From Posidonia oceanica (Eukaryota; Streptophyta; Magnoliopsida; Alismatales; Posidoniaceae), in the NCBI GenBank assembly GCA_037176725.1, contig JAZBRS010000063.1, forward strand, positions 10,372,001-10,436,000: a DNA stretch of 64,000 bases, read 5' to 3'. The notes under the pieces are model-generated. The model saw only the letters and a list, made by a program, of their open reading frames with translations. It searched no databases and had not been told where the DNA came from. This document shows positions 11,200 to 23,675 of this stretch, one piece after another; the first letter of the stretch is position 1; every line of letters starts with the position of its first letter. The position numbers and the translations under genes are program-made.

Positions 11200-12010
11200 G
11201 AGACTTAGGGATGACTTTTCAGAAAAAGGGGACTTATATGCAATTTTGAAAAAGATGGGGGTTTGAATGCAATTTTACAGAGTGCAGGGTTCACAATGCA
11301 AAGTTTCTGGGTGGCCATGCATCAGGACAGGCTTTGAAATTGGATGGTAAGTCGACATGCAATTTTGAAATCAACAGGGTTTAAAATGCAAATTTTCCAG
11401 CAAAACAGGGGTCTGAGTGGTCTGGAATGCAAACAGGGGCCTATATGTAATTTTTCAAACATGCAAGGGGCAAAAATGCAATTTTATAAGCAAACTATGC
11501 ATTTAAACACATACTGTGAGCATTCAGAGGACCTATATGCAATTTTCAAATCATGCAGGGTAAAAAGTGCAATTTTATAAGCAAAATATGCATTCAAATG
11601 ACCAACAGAGGACTTATGTGCAATTTGTAAATCATGCAGGGTCAAAAATGTAATTTTATAAGCAAAATATGCATTTAAATGCATGCTATGCATCATGAGG
11701 GACCTATGTGCAAAAATCAGATACTGTGAGGGAAGACAATGCAATGCAGTAAGAAAAATAGATAAATAAAACCTAAGTTAACAGATCAGAGGATTAAGTT
11801 GCAAATCAGAAAACTAATAAGGACCAGAAATGCAATACATCAAGGTAAAATATGTGCATTTAAATCAGATTAACTACTGAAGGACTAACATGTAATTAGC
11901 TGATTTTTGGATTTTTTTTATGCAATTTTATAAGATTAAACATACGATATTAAATGGATTTTTAAACAGAGGCAGGACCTGAATGCAATAAACTAAAAAC
12001 TGAAACCGAA
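11200..12010 (-). repeat. A/T-rich degenerate array in element C 3' LTR
   Basis: The phrases TGCAATTTTATAAGCAAA, TATGCATTTAAA and GGACCTATATGCAATTTT recur about every 60-90 bp. On the - strand it is the counterpart of the TTGCATTGCA array in B. The 5' LTR copy is at 26690-27500. No gene is visible. Confidence 0.7.
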
Positions 12011-13434
12011 AATATAATTTAGCAACAAAATATCTTAGTAAATGGAAAATAAATGCACAGTAATTCTATAGACCGACGGCCACTGTAGTAGCTGCTACCA
12101 GCGGCCGTTGAGGGAGGAGGAGGGGCGTCGGAGGCGCGCTGACCGGCAGGCAATGCTCTCCGAAGGTAGGCGGAGACCTGGGTGGCGTCGGCGGCTCGTG
12201 ACACTGTCAGTAGATGACCGGAGAAGACGACGGAGCCCGCAGAACTGCTCGGAGGCAGACCAGACGAAAACGGCGACAAGAGATCGATCTGAAGGCATCG
12301 GCGTGTTCCTGGAGTCCGTGCGGTCCTCAGGCGATGCTCGGAAGTGAGTTCTGCTGGCTGGTGCGACGGGACAGAGGCGGAGCTCGCGGGAGAAGAAAGG
12401 AGACGGTGGCGTTGACTATCCGCGACAGGGACCAGAAACCTACTCTAAGGGGCTAGGAAGCATGCAGGAGAGAAAACTAAGCTAAGGGAAGAGAGGGGTA
12501 CCTGTTCTAGTGTCCGGATCGTTCCCCCGACGTCAGCTGTCTCAGCAGAGGACAGCGAGGTTGGACTGGCAGCTGCGGGCGTCTCCAGTGGCTTGTGAAG
12601 GCTTGGATCCACTCCACGCATCGCTCCAGAGCTCGCTGGATGATCGGATGTAGGTTCTGCAGACCGGCGCGAGAAATGGGTGTTTTGGGTTCACAGAGGC
12701 TGCCGGAGGTGGGGGGAGGTGTCTGCTGCTCTTCGGATCGATTGGAGGGTACCGGCGAGCTTCTGGAGGGTTCGTGTGTGTGTGTGGGTGCTTGGAAAGG
12801 CTAGTGGAGGGCTGGAGGGGAAGATAGGTCGTGGGTTGATTTTCTGGTGGAGTTGGCTGTAGGTGTTTGTTGTGAGGGATTTGGTCTGTGAAGGAGGAGA
12901 TTGCCAATGGTTTGGTGGGTCTGGAAGGTGGGATTCTGGTGAGTTGTAGGGAGAAGTTTGGGATGATCTGGTGGGCTGCGGTGCGGAGAATTCTGGAGTG
13001 AAGGGAGTTGGGTTCCTGTTTCGGTTTCAGGTGGTTTCGGGCGATTTCTGGACTGGTTTCGACTGCGGGATGAAGGGAACGAATGCTGAAGGTTTTGGGT
13101 GAGATTGGGGAGCAAATTCGGAGTGATTTTGGAAGGTGTTTTGGGGTCTGGTTTGAGTCTGACGACGGGGAAGGAAATTCTGGTTCTGTGGGTGGAAAAT
13201 GGAGAGGATTCTCGCTACTCTCTCAGGCTGGGGGAGTGCAAGGAAGAAGGTGATCCTCTGGGTGAATCCAGGATGTCCTTCTGATGTCTGGGTGCTGGCC
13301 TTTGATCTTCTTCCACTGCCGGATCTCTGATTGCCATTAATGGCTCGGAGAGGGCGTGGCAGAAGGCTTGGCAGGTGCACGGGCAGAGAGCGGCGCACGC
13401 CAGTCTGGCCTGAGCAGGAGGCGTGCAAGGCGCA

Positions 13435-14897
13435 CAGAAGATGGCGGCTCACTTCTACATCAGCAGCCTTCAGCAATTTGGTTGGAATGCCCCATAGGCG
13501 TAGCTTCTCGCAGTCATCTTTGGTAAGCTTGCCGATCCACTCTCGCAGGATCTCAGAACAGTGTGTCGAGGTCACCAGAGTGGGGAAACCCATTGCGTGG
13601 ATTGCAGAATGTAGGCAGACGGCTGTCACAAAGATCTTCAGATACCTGTTGCCAAGACTGTGAATTATCAGATCTCATACAGGCACAAAACTACTAATCG
13701 AAAGCAGATTCTGAAGCTGGTAAAAACAGTCCAACGCATCCGACAGTAATCATTCAGATCATGGCAGTTAAACACATATAAGCAAAAGGGATTCTGTTGG
13801 CATGGCGGGGATTGGCAGAAGTCCTGGGTCGTCGCAGCCTGATGATGCCAACGCGTGCCGAGTAGGAGTACTGTCTCAGCGTTGGAGTAAGCTTTGCAAA
13901 GTAGAATGATTAGAGGGAGGGGAGATGACTGGAAATGCAGATGCATGCGTGATCGGTGTAGTTTGCCCTCAGCATCGGGGGTGCTTTGGTGCCTGCTGTA
14001 TAGGAAGGGAGCGGTCCCTGACTCACTGGACTCTACTCAGACTCCTAACTTGTTGGTGGCACTCTAGGAAAGGGTGTTGGTGATATTTGGTGGTGGTGTA
14101 GAGAGGACGGGCTCCACGGCAAACTCTCGAGGACTTACCCTCACTCCTACCTTTTCCTTCCCTTTTTATGTTGGTGTGCAGGGCTCTCCTCATTTCCATT
14201 TTGGAAACGAGGAGGACCTGGCCCAAACTTTGACTCTTTTCTGGGGTAGGTGAGAGGTGCGGGATTACCCTGCCTGCCTTCATTTTTTGGAGTGGGCTTT
14301 TGTTCCTCTCCTTTTCCTTTTCCATCACTCTCTTTTTTTGTTGTCTTTTTTTTTTTGTTTTTGTTTTTTTTTCATTCTTTTTCCCCCTTTTTTTTTCTCT
14401 CTTTTTTTTTTTAGGCTTGCAGGTCTCCGCTATCCCTTCCCTAGAGGAAATGGGTGTTAGGGCCTTTCGGGGGCTGGCTCTCTCTTTCTTTCTTTTCTTG
14501 CGCATCTAGGCTTAGACATGTATTACTTTCTGGCTAATGCCTAGCATTTTTCCAGGAGTGTAGGTCCTTAGGTGTTTGGGCATTTCGCCCGCTCTCACTG
14601 AGTATTGGCTCCCTCACTAGCTAAAACATCTAAGTAGTGTCAGGTGAGGTCGGGAGACCCCTTCCGCAACAGACAAGCACCTCCGGTTTTCATCACCGGG
14701 CGGTATGCAATGCATGATTTGATGAGGATTGTGAAAGAGGCGAGAGAAGGAATGTACGGGAATGCCGTGATGACAGAAAGCGCAGGAGATAGGATGAACT
14801 GATGTGTGGGGGAGATAAGGCGAAAAGAGGTATAAAAGCATGCGAGTAGTGGGAGTACAAAAAGGTGGGAGGAAGGATCCGCAATGGTTACTCTCAG
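13435..14897 (-). other. Segment lying in place of the U3 of C's 3' LTR, with an exon-like open stretch
   Basis: It starts exactly where similarity between the two C LTRs ends and runs to the pol stop. On the - strand, 13645 down to 13435 is open for about 70 codons (including EILREWIGKLTKDDCEKLRL and WGIPTKLLKAADVEVS) and has normal protein-like composition. It is preceded by a good acceptor (GGCAACAG ending at 13646) after an intron-like T-rich stretch. At 13434 it passes into LTR sequence in an open frame. I do not recognise the protein. The part 14020-14500 is purine-rich on the - strand, and 14505-14897 may be original 3' untranslated sequence of C. No polypurine tract/TGTTGACACC junction is found. 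Confidence 0.55.
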
Positions 14898-15869
14898 CTA
14901 CTGATAGTACTTCTTGAGGTAGCACAAGTTGACTGGCTCGGACTGCTCGACCTGGTCCATGTCCTCAAGAGTTACCACGCCGCCTGAGAAGATCTGTTTA
15001 ACCACGAAGGGGCCATGCCAGTTAGGTCGGAATTTGCCTCGACCGTCGGGTAAATGAATGGCGCGTAGAACGAGATCCCCTGGCTGGAAGCTTCTAGGCC
15101 GGACTTTTTTCAAGAACGCTCTAGCCATTCGCTTCTGGTAACAGTGGGCATTATGCATGGCTTGTAGTCTATGCTCATCAATCAGATTCAGCTGGACACA
15201 GCGGTCTTCGACCCATTCTGCCTCTTCCAACTCAGCTTCTCGTAAGATCCGTAGTGAGGGGATCTCTACTTCGACGGGTAATACCGCTTCCATGCCGTAC
15301 ACTAGAGAGTACGGGGTGGCTCCTGTCGAGGTCCGGATTGATGTCCTGTACGCCCAGAGCGCGTATGGGAGCTTATCATGCCAATCCTTGTGGGTTTCTG
15401 CCATCTTCTTCATGATTTTGATAATGATTTTGTTAGCAGACTCCATTGCCCCATTCATCTGTGGTCGATAAGGCGAGGACCTGTGATGCTTGATCTTGAG
15501 ACTCTGCAGGAATTCCTCAGTTCTTTTGGCAATGAAGTTCGTACCATTATCAAAGATGATGGAGTAAGAGACCCCGTATCGGGCAACAATATTGTTCCTG
15601 ATAAACTTTTCTGTTGCCACTGCGGTGACTGTTCTATAAGAGGCTGCTTCCACCCACTTAGTGAAGAAGTCAATTGCTACCATGATGAAGCGATGGCCGT
15701 TTGAAGCAGCAAGGTGTATTGCGCCAATGACGTCAATCCCCCAGGTGGAGAAAGGCCATGGCGAGGACATGTTATGCAGCTGATGAGGGGGAGCCTTGAT
15801 AAAATTACCATGGACCTGACAGTTATGGCATTTACGCATGAATCGGCAACAGTCTGCCTCCATGGTTTG
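14898..15869 (-). pseudogene. pol: Element C integrase region of pol
   Basis: The integrase inserts element cDNA into the genome. The H2C2 zinc-binding part is near the start (FMRKCHNCQVHG). The catalytic core shows the first aspartate in WGIDVIGAI (about 15730), the second in IIFDNGTNFIAK (about 15545) and the glutamate in NGAMESANK (about 15445), all in place. The C-terminal part has FQPGDLVLR and a GPFVV stretch before the stop at 14898-14900. It is in the same frame as the rest of pol but separated from the upstream RNase H by an in-frame TAG at 15870-15872. Confidence 0.92.
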
Positions 15870-16616
15870 CTAGAAATATCCTTGGAGCATGATCTTCTTG
15901 GCTAGGAGGACGCCATTCATGTGCAGGCCACAGGTTCCTGTATGCACTTGAAGCATTAGCGTATCAGCCTCCGGTTTGTCCAGACAGCGTAATAGCATCT
16001 GATTATACGACCTTCTGTATAGCTGCCCAGCTCCTAATACATATTTTGACGCCAGACGCACCAAAGTTCTCTTATCTTTTGCAGTGGTGCCAGGTGGAAG
16101 GCCGCCGGATTCCAAGAACGCTTTGATATCGTGATACCATGGCTGCTCTTCTGCCGAATCTGCTTCCTCTACGTTCATGCAATGCGCAGGCTCGTCTATG
16201 CAGGTAACTGACACATCTACCACGCTGTTTTCTGGTATACTGAGCCAAGATGCCAGGGTTGCTAGTGCGTCTGCATACGCATTCTTTGCTCTATTCATGT
16301 ATGTGAAATTGATGCTCCTGAACTCCTCTATTAGCCTTAGCAGGCATTCGTGATATGGCACATGTTTTGGGTCATTTGTCTTCCAGTCGCCATTCACTTG
16401 AGAGATCACCAGCATGGCATCGCCATGCACATGCAACTTCTGCGCCTTATGCTCGAGGGCGACTTTCAAACCCAGGATGCACGCTTCATATTCTGCCTCA
16501 TTGTTTGTGCACGGGAAAGTCAACTTTCTCGCAAAAGGAATCATCTGCCCCTGGGACGTGGTTAACACTGCGCCTATGCCTCGACCCTTTTTGTTGACAG
16601 CGCCGTCAAAGTACAG
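15870..16616 (-). pseudogene. pol: Element C archaeal-type RNase H (second RNase H)
   Basis: It begins LYFDGAVNKKGRGIGAVL and carries the acidic residues expected of an RNase H fold: D in YFDGA, E in NNEAEYEACILGL, D in VHGDAMLVI and D in AYADALATL. This aRNH domain, placed after the usual RNase H and before integrase, marks the Tat/Ogre lineage and removes RNA from RNA:DNA hybrids. It is cut off by in-frame TAG codons on both sides (16617-16619 and 15870-15872). Confidence 0.9.
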
Positions 16617-19600
16617 CTACCATAGCTCTTGCTCCTCAAGGTCATTCTCCTCAGAGTCCTCCATTGCAAAGAGAATGTCCTCGTCAGGGAACTGCGTCTG
16701 GAGTGGCTGGTATTCAGGTAAAGGAAAATCTGCAAGGTGATCTGCCATAGCCTGGCCCTTCATAGACCTCTGTGTGACGAAGGTGATGTCGTACTGAGAT
16801 AACAACACCTGCCACTTGACACATCTGCCCACCAAAGCCAGCTTTTGGAAGAGAAACTTGATAGGATCGTGCCGGCACAAGAGCTGAACTGGGTACGCCA
16901 TCATATAATGCCTCAGTTTCTGTGCAGCCCAGACAAGGGACAGACAGGTCTTCTCCATCGTGCTGTACCTGGCCTCGCATTCATTGAACTTCTTGCTCAG
17001 GTAGTAGATGGTGTGCTCCTTCCTACCAGATTCGTCGTGTTGGCCCAAGACGGCGCCCATGGAGTGCTGCGTGGTAGAAAGGTAGAGGAGCAAAGGTCTT
17101 CCTGGCGTGGGAGGGACCAGGGCAAAAGGTTTGACCAGCAGTTGCTTGATTTTATCAAATGCGGCCTGGCATTCCTCGTTCCAGTTGATTTGTGCGTTCT
17201 TCTTCAGGAGTTTGAACATAGGCTCGCAGATGGGCGTAAGTTGTACAATGAAGCGACTGATATACTGTAAACGCCCAAGTAGGCCTCGAACCTCCTTCTC
17301 AGTTCTAGGGGGTGGCATGTCCACGATGGCTTTTGCTTTCAACAGGTCCACTTCAATCCCCCTTTGGCTAACAATGTAGCCCAGAAGTTTGCCAGATGAA
17401 ACCCCAAACACGCATTTACTGGGGTTAAGCCTCAGTCTGTATTTTCTCAAACGGTCAAAGAGCTTCTTCAGGCAAGCAAGGTGATCCTCAGGCTCTTTGG
17501 TCTTCACAATCATGTCATCTACATAGACCTCCACTTCTTGGTGCATGAGGTCGTGGAAAAGTGTAGTCATGGCCCTCTGATAAGTTGCGCCAGCATTCTT
17601 CAACCCAAACGGCATAACTTGATAACAGAAGACCCCCCAGGGGGTGATGAATGAAGTCTTTTCCATGTCTTCTTCTGCCATCTTGATCTGATTATAGCCG
17701 GAGAAACCGTCCATAAAGGATAGCATCTTGTGGCCCGCAGTGTTGTCGACTAGGACGTCAATGTGAGGCAATGAGAAATTATCCTTGGGACTCGCCTTGT
17801 TCAGGTCCCTGTAGTCGATACATATCCGGATCCGACCATCCTTCTTGGGCACTGGCACGATGTTCGCAAGCCACTCAGGGTAAAGGACGACCTTCAGAAA
17901 ATTGACATCGAGCTGCTTCATTATCTCTTCCTTGATCATGAGCAGCCACTGTGGTCGCCATCTTCTCAGTTTCTGCTTTACTGGCTTGGCGTTTGGCTTC
18001 AAGGGCAAGTTATGGACCACTATTTCGACATCGAGGCCAACCATGTCTTCATAAGTCCAGGCGAAGACATCTGCATACTCTTTCAGGAACGCAATGAACT
18101 CTATTCTGGCCTGGGGTGATAGTAGGGCACTGATGCGAACTTCTTTGGTTTCTTCGGCTGTGCCTAGGTTAACAACCTCTGTTTCTTCCTCAACATGCAG
18201 GTTGGGACCTTCTAGATCATCGTCATAGGGCCGGAACTCAGGCGATGGGTCATCATTCTCATCCTCGCCTGTATTGTCTTCTTCTCCGTATGCAACAAGT
18301 TCTAAGAGGATCTCCTTTTCGAATGTGGGGTTTGTTACATCGAATGAGTGTAGATGTTCTGCTTCTTGGCCTTGGTGACGTCTCAGGATGGTCACGCCTA
18401 CTCGAGTGTTTCTGTATCCCTGGTGCGCGACCTCTGTCGTGGTGACTTCCCCTGTCTGTTCTGCTGCTGATGATACTGCTGCATGCTCTGCTGATACTAC
18501 TGAAGGCCTTGCCGATTCCGCGACTGATACTGCTGATGGCCCTGCTACTGAGACTACTGACAACTCTGTTACTGATTTTGCTTTCTGCTCTGTTGCTACT
18601 GCTGCGTGATCTGCTGGTGCTTCCTCCTCTGAGTCTGCTAATATGCTTGTGGAGGGCATGTCGGACTGGCGGCTGATCTGGATACTGCCACCTGCTATCT
18701 TGCCCAAGTGAGGCATGTGCTGCACAAGCCACCTAGACCCACCTTCGGGTTGAAGGGTAATGAGCTCGTCTGGTCTGGGGGAGTTCGGCATTACTGAGTT
18801 TTCTTCCAGGGCCATGATGGAGGTGTGGTCCTCTCGCAGAGGAGGATCCGTAACCACGGCTTTTCCTTTCCTTTCTGCGGCTCGGTGCTGTGCCAGGTCT
18901 TCTACTATGGATTCGAGCTGTTCTTGGTAAAGTAGCTCCAAATCAGACATCCATGAATCGACCTGGGCTTCTATCGCCCCTCCTTCTTCCTCATCTGAGG
19001 GTGAGTCGACGTAGTAGGCGCTGAGGGCCTGTGGCACTGGCTCGGCTACAAGATGGATTGCTGTCCCTGGTATTTGCGTGGTCTGACTCACGGGCGCACC
19101 TGATAGCGATAGCCTCGGCATGGGAGATCCAGACAGGCCGGTTAGCGGGGCCACTGATGGGTACGCTGCCAAGGTTACTGTCGCAGTCAGAGGGTAGGCA
19201 GAGGTGCTCTTCTGAAGGCTCAAGGGCCGGGAGACTGTGATGCCCAGCTGGTTCTCTGCGATTGGTGATGATGGTGAGAGCGTGGCCTCTGACGCCATAG
19301 GGTCCTGTCGTGAGGGTTGCTGTTCTGCGGTAGGAGAATGCGTGACTAACTGAGCTAATGGCATTGCCTGAGATGTGGTTACTGAAAAGGGCTGAGTCAC
19401 GCTACTGACTGGACTCAGTGATTGACCCTCCTGAGAGGGTGACGGTTGTACCGATGCGACAGCGGTTGCGGGCGGACTGACTGACTGCGCCTGAGTTGGT
19501 ACTGGTGATGCTGACAAGACTGCAAGAGGATCAGAGACTGTCAAATCTGCCAAAGGTTCTGCCAAATCTGCTGCTTTATGATCTGTGGAAGGAAGGGCCA

Positions 19601-20954
19601 GACAAACCGACTGATGTGCTGCTGAGTTGGGCTGGCTTTCGCTGCAGGTCTGAACTGCCCCTGCTGTGCTAGACTGTTCCTCATCCAAGTAGTAGTCCTC
19701 AACGCAGACCCCGTCCTCTTCCGGTGACGGAGAGCTTCGGCATGGCTCCGACGGCACCACGGCTTGAACGGCGCTTGAACCCAGGATACCCGCACTTGTG
19801 AAGTTAGCGAGGTTCCGGGGTATGATCATTCGTTGATTCTTCGCTTGCGGGCGTTTGCCTTCATCAGCGTGAGGGTCGTATCCAAGACCCTCGTTGTCTC
19901 TTCGTTCTTCCGCCGTGATGGGTTCAGCAATTCCCTGACCGTATCGCCTGAGCGGCGTCCCCTTGATGTAGCCCCACCTGTGACAGACGTTCTCGACCAT
20001 CTGAAAAGGGTTGTTGTGAACAGTCAAGGAGTTGACACGTTCAAGATCTGGTAAAAAGTTAACCGGCTCGCACCGATTAACGCGGTATAAAGCATTCGAG
20101 AGTTCAGGGTCAAAGGGGACAGTCCGCGAAGAGACAGAGGAAATCGCTTCGATCCGCTCCTTCTCAAAATTCTCTGCCATGACAACGATGACATCGTCAC
20201 CTCGGCGGAACTTGATCATGCGATGGAGAGTCGAGGGGATAACCTGATGCTTGTGGAGCCAAGGGCGCCCAAGCAGAAAGTTGAAATTAGGCTCCAAGTC
20301 GACGACGTAGAATTCCACATCAAATGTGACCGGACCGATGATAAGGGGAATAATCAGAATCCCTAGAGCGTCATGGTGAGTATTATCAAAAGCTGTCATT
20401 CCCTTTACAGCCGGAGTAATGTCCTCGGCCTTGAATCCGAGCTTAGTTGCTGTTCGCAAGGAACAGACGTTAAGGCCCGACCCATTATCGACCAGCGCAA
20501 GGGGAATGCGAAAGTTCTTGAATTGTACCGTGACGAACAAGGGTTGGTTATGATTAATCCCCGCCGGAGGCAACTCATCACTCGTGAAAGTGATGACCTG
20601 GGGTTCCGCGATCATTCCAACCATGCTTTCCAAGGCGGCAGGTTCTATGGTTTGGGACACACGGGCGGCTTGGAACACGCGAAGGAAAGCCTCGCGATGT
20701 TCGGCAGAAGTGTGTATCAGGTCCCAAATGGATATGTCGGCTTTAACCTTTTTGAGCTGGGAAGTAATGTCGGCCTTGGGCTGGCCCTTCTTGGTGGCAG
20801 GGAGTGTGGCCTTAGGGGCAGGTTCAGCTATGGTGGATTCAAGAGGTTGGCCTGGAGGTGGTAGGGTTGTAGGCTGGACTAAGGGAAGAGGTGTTGCAGG
20901 TTCTGGATGACTAGGTCTAGCCACTGGTGCTGGGGGTTTGTAGACCCTTCCCGA
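16617..20954 (-). pseudogene. pol: Element C protease, reverse transcriptase and first RNase H
   Basis: An open stretch of 1435 codons from 20924. The aspartic protease motif ALVDNGSGLNVC lies near 20490, followed by FNFLLGRPWLHKH. A linker of about 500 residues, rich in Pro, Ser, Ala and Gln, separates it from reverse transcriptase (about 18000-17150), which shows PVPKKDGRIRICIDYRDLNK, MPFGLKNAGATYQR and the catalytic YVDDMIVK near 17520. The Ty3-type RNase H follows (about 17120-16720; MGAVLGQHD, YSTMEKTCLSLVWA). The stretch ends at an in-frame TAG (16617-16619) just before the second RNase H. A TGA at 20955-20957 breaks it from gag in the same frame. Confidence 0.93.
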
Positions 20955-23675
20955 TCACGTCACTTCCGCACACATTTCTGTGGCGTAGCTGTAAGGTACG
21001 CGATGGGTATCCCGAGTTAGGTTAATAACCACGGGAGCACGTGCAGCGAGCACGAGAGGGGCTACAGGGGTGCCTATTGGTTGAGGAAGGCATGGATGAG
21101 AGGATTGCTGGGAAGGCAAACGGGGTGGGGATTGAGGTCTTGCTAACAGGTGCATAGGAGGCTCTGGCTGAGGTCTGGCTAGGAGATGTATTGGGGATAC
21201 TGGCTGCGGCTTACCTAACAGGTGTACTGGGGCTTGGGCCCGAGAAAGCATGGTGGTTGGTGCAGGAGAACGCTTCGGCCTGGTGCGCGGTCGGATCATA
21301 TGAATGCCCGACTCGAAATCGACGACAGTTGCAAGATAAAGAGAGACTGGAAAGGGAGTAGAAATATCATGGATAAGCTCAGAAGGATCTACCACAGATG
21401 TGGGAGATCCAGAAGGAAACAAGGAGTGGATTCCTGAGGTCCCTACGCCTCTTGAATAGGAGTGCTCTAGCAGGGGCCGACGAACAATATTAGCTGGGGT
21501 AGATGCTGATGCAGATGCATGAGATGGTGTTGAAGTGGACGCCTCGTGCGTGTCAATTGCAATCGTTCCCGATTCGATCAAATCCTAGATAGCGTTCCGG
21601 AGAGTGAAGCAATTATCAGTTGAATACCCGACGCTTCGATGAAAATCGCAGAAAAGGTTCGCCTTAAACCAATGCGGTAGTGGGTTTGGTGGCGGGCGAA
21701 CCTCCGAAAACTTCAGGAGCGACGCAACCTTCAGGAGGACGGCGGTGAACGGCTCTACCAGTGGGGCGAACTTCCACTTCTCAATGGGTGGCCGTCTTGG
21801 CCTCTGGAATTGTCCTTGCTGAACCGGTGCGGCAGGATAGACCGGTCGAGCGGTGGTAGTGATTTGTGGTGTGGGGTGTGTCCTAGTGCAGGTGCGTAAT
21901 AGATCTGAGGAGGGGCAGGCCGGGACGCCAGACGAACAGGCGCAGCAGGGGAGTCGACGTACGCAACAACGGGCTTCGACGGATCCTTTCTCTTAGGACG
22001 ATTGTTGTTGATGCCGTTGTTGTTGTTGATGGCGCTGCTGTTGCTACTGTTACTGCTAGCGGGGGCCTGCCTAGCAAGCACAGAGAGTGCGGGGAAGTTG
22101 CCACTCCGCAACGAACTCTCTACGCGAGTGCCAGCTCGGATCAATGCAGTGAAGGTTGTGACAGGTTGGATGCTAAGCAAAGCTCCGGTGGATGGCTGTG
22201 CCCCTTTTATAATGATCTTGATAGACTCCTCGTCAGAGGGCCTATCTCGAACTTGCGAGGCAAGGGCACGCCAACGGCCGACGTATTCCCCGAACGGCTC
22301 GCCCGGATTCTGCTTGGTTGCGATGAGGTCCGCGTGCTTTGGGACCAGATCGAGGTTGAAGGAATACTGTTCCAAGAACACCTGGCTTAGGTCGTTCCAT
22401 GTCCTGATTGTAGCCATATCAAGCGAGGTGAACCACTTGAGGGCTGGACCGGACAAACTCTTTTGGAACAGGCGGATCAGCAACCTCTCATCAGCTTGGA
22501 GCTGAGCGAGATCACCGCAGTACGCCTTCAGATGGGCTATGGGGCAGCCCCTACCATCATACTTCTCAAAGTCCGGGATTTTGAACTTTGGGGGGAGTAC
22601 CGCCTTTGAGAAACAGCAGAGGTCTCGAAACTGGTAGGTCTGGTGGTCCGTGCCTTGCACTAGACGCAGTGCTTTCTCCAGAACATCCATCCTGTTGTTG
22701 ATGGGGTCTGGAATGGCTGCCACAGGTGATGGGACAGCGGGGGCAGGGACCACGTATGCCGATTGGGTCGCACCGAGGTGCTCCTCCGGATCTACCATCA
22801 CATCGCCTGGTGACGCAAGGTGATGGCCGGCATACCCGTGCTGTGGGGGGGGTGCAAGGGGGGATGCATGTGGAATTCTGAACCTGATGCAAAGGGGGAG
22901 GATAGATGGTATGCTGTGCGGTGGGTGCAGAATGCTGGAGCAACAGTGGCCGTACCGGTGCAATGCCGGGGGGCGGGCCTGCGAGATACTGTGCTCCCAC
23001 CAGTCCGAATGACTGGCCATCAGGTGGCGGAGGTGCATGCTGTGTGTGGTGCGGTGCAGATGCAAGAGGCGGGATACGTGCCCTCATCGCCGGAACTGTG
23101 AGTAGTTGAGACGACGGTCTAGGCGGAAGTGTGGAGTGCAATGCATGATGTGCGAGAACAGGCCGCACAGGAACCTCAGGACCAACAGGAAGGGAAGAAG
23201 GACGGACTGATAGAGCCATACCTTGCAGCCGCTGGATAGTGTCCATCAGATGCTGGTACTGCTCTTCAGGTGTCCCGTCGGTGGGAACACTGAATTGCAG
23301 TGCCGGCGAGGGGCCAGAGCCAAGAGATCCAGACTATCTAGGAGATTGGAGTCCTAGGGCGAGAGTCGCCGCAGCAGCAGAAGGGGTGTCAAAAGCGACA
23401 AATCCCTGAGAAGGTGGGGTCAGAGGCGCCTCCGGAACACGAGAAGTGGCCGTCAAGATGGACTCGGCGACCGGATTAGGAGGAGCGAGCGTCTGCCACT
23501 GTCCCACAGCAAACTGGGGTGCCCCAGACGACAGAGGAGGAAATCCTAGCGTCACAGGGGGCACAGAGGGGTTAGAAACGGGAGTCGGAGGGGTCAGAGC
23601 GGAAACCACCTCTAAGGCAAGGGTAAGGGGGGGTTCGACGGTGCGCTGGGCCATCGCTGACCGAGAGCGAGTCAA
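20955..23675 (-). pseudogene. gag: Element C gag, broken by stops and paired frameshifts
   Basis: It starts at ATG 23675 or 23654 (MAQRTVEPP). The 5' part (23675-22850) and the 3' part (from about 21870) are in the same frame as pol. The gag core (about 22850-21870) is in a different frame. It shows FKIPDFEKYDGRGCPIAHLK, PALKWFTSLDMATIRTWNDL and EPFGEYVGRWRALASQVRD. Two small shifts of opposite sign must therefore flank the core. A knuckle-like CDFHRSVGYSTDNC lies near 21640. In-frame stops are at 23334-23336, 21585-21587 and 20955-20957. The protein would be the particle shell and RNA-binding component. Confidence 0.88.

Larger units (their letters stand above)
9450..13434 (-). repeat. Element C 3' LTR, partial (lacks outer U3)
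   Basis: It aligns almost base for base with 25000-28924 and then stops matching at 13434. It is 60 bp longer than its partner segment, exactly two units of the 30-bp array it contains. A hand comparison of the first 270 bp finds about seven differences, mostly transitions. The remaining 1,776 bp of LTR present in the 5' copy (28925-30700) has no counterpart here. Confidence 0.88.

Noticed and set aside
13668..13946. 92-codon frame on the - strand upstream of the exon-like stretch
   Set aside because: Its composition and the T-rich stretch before the acceptor look like intron sequence rather than coding sequence.
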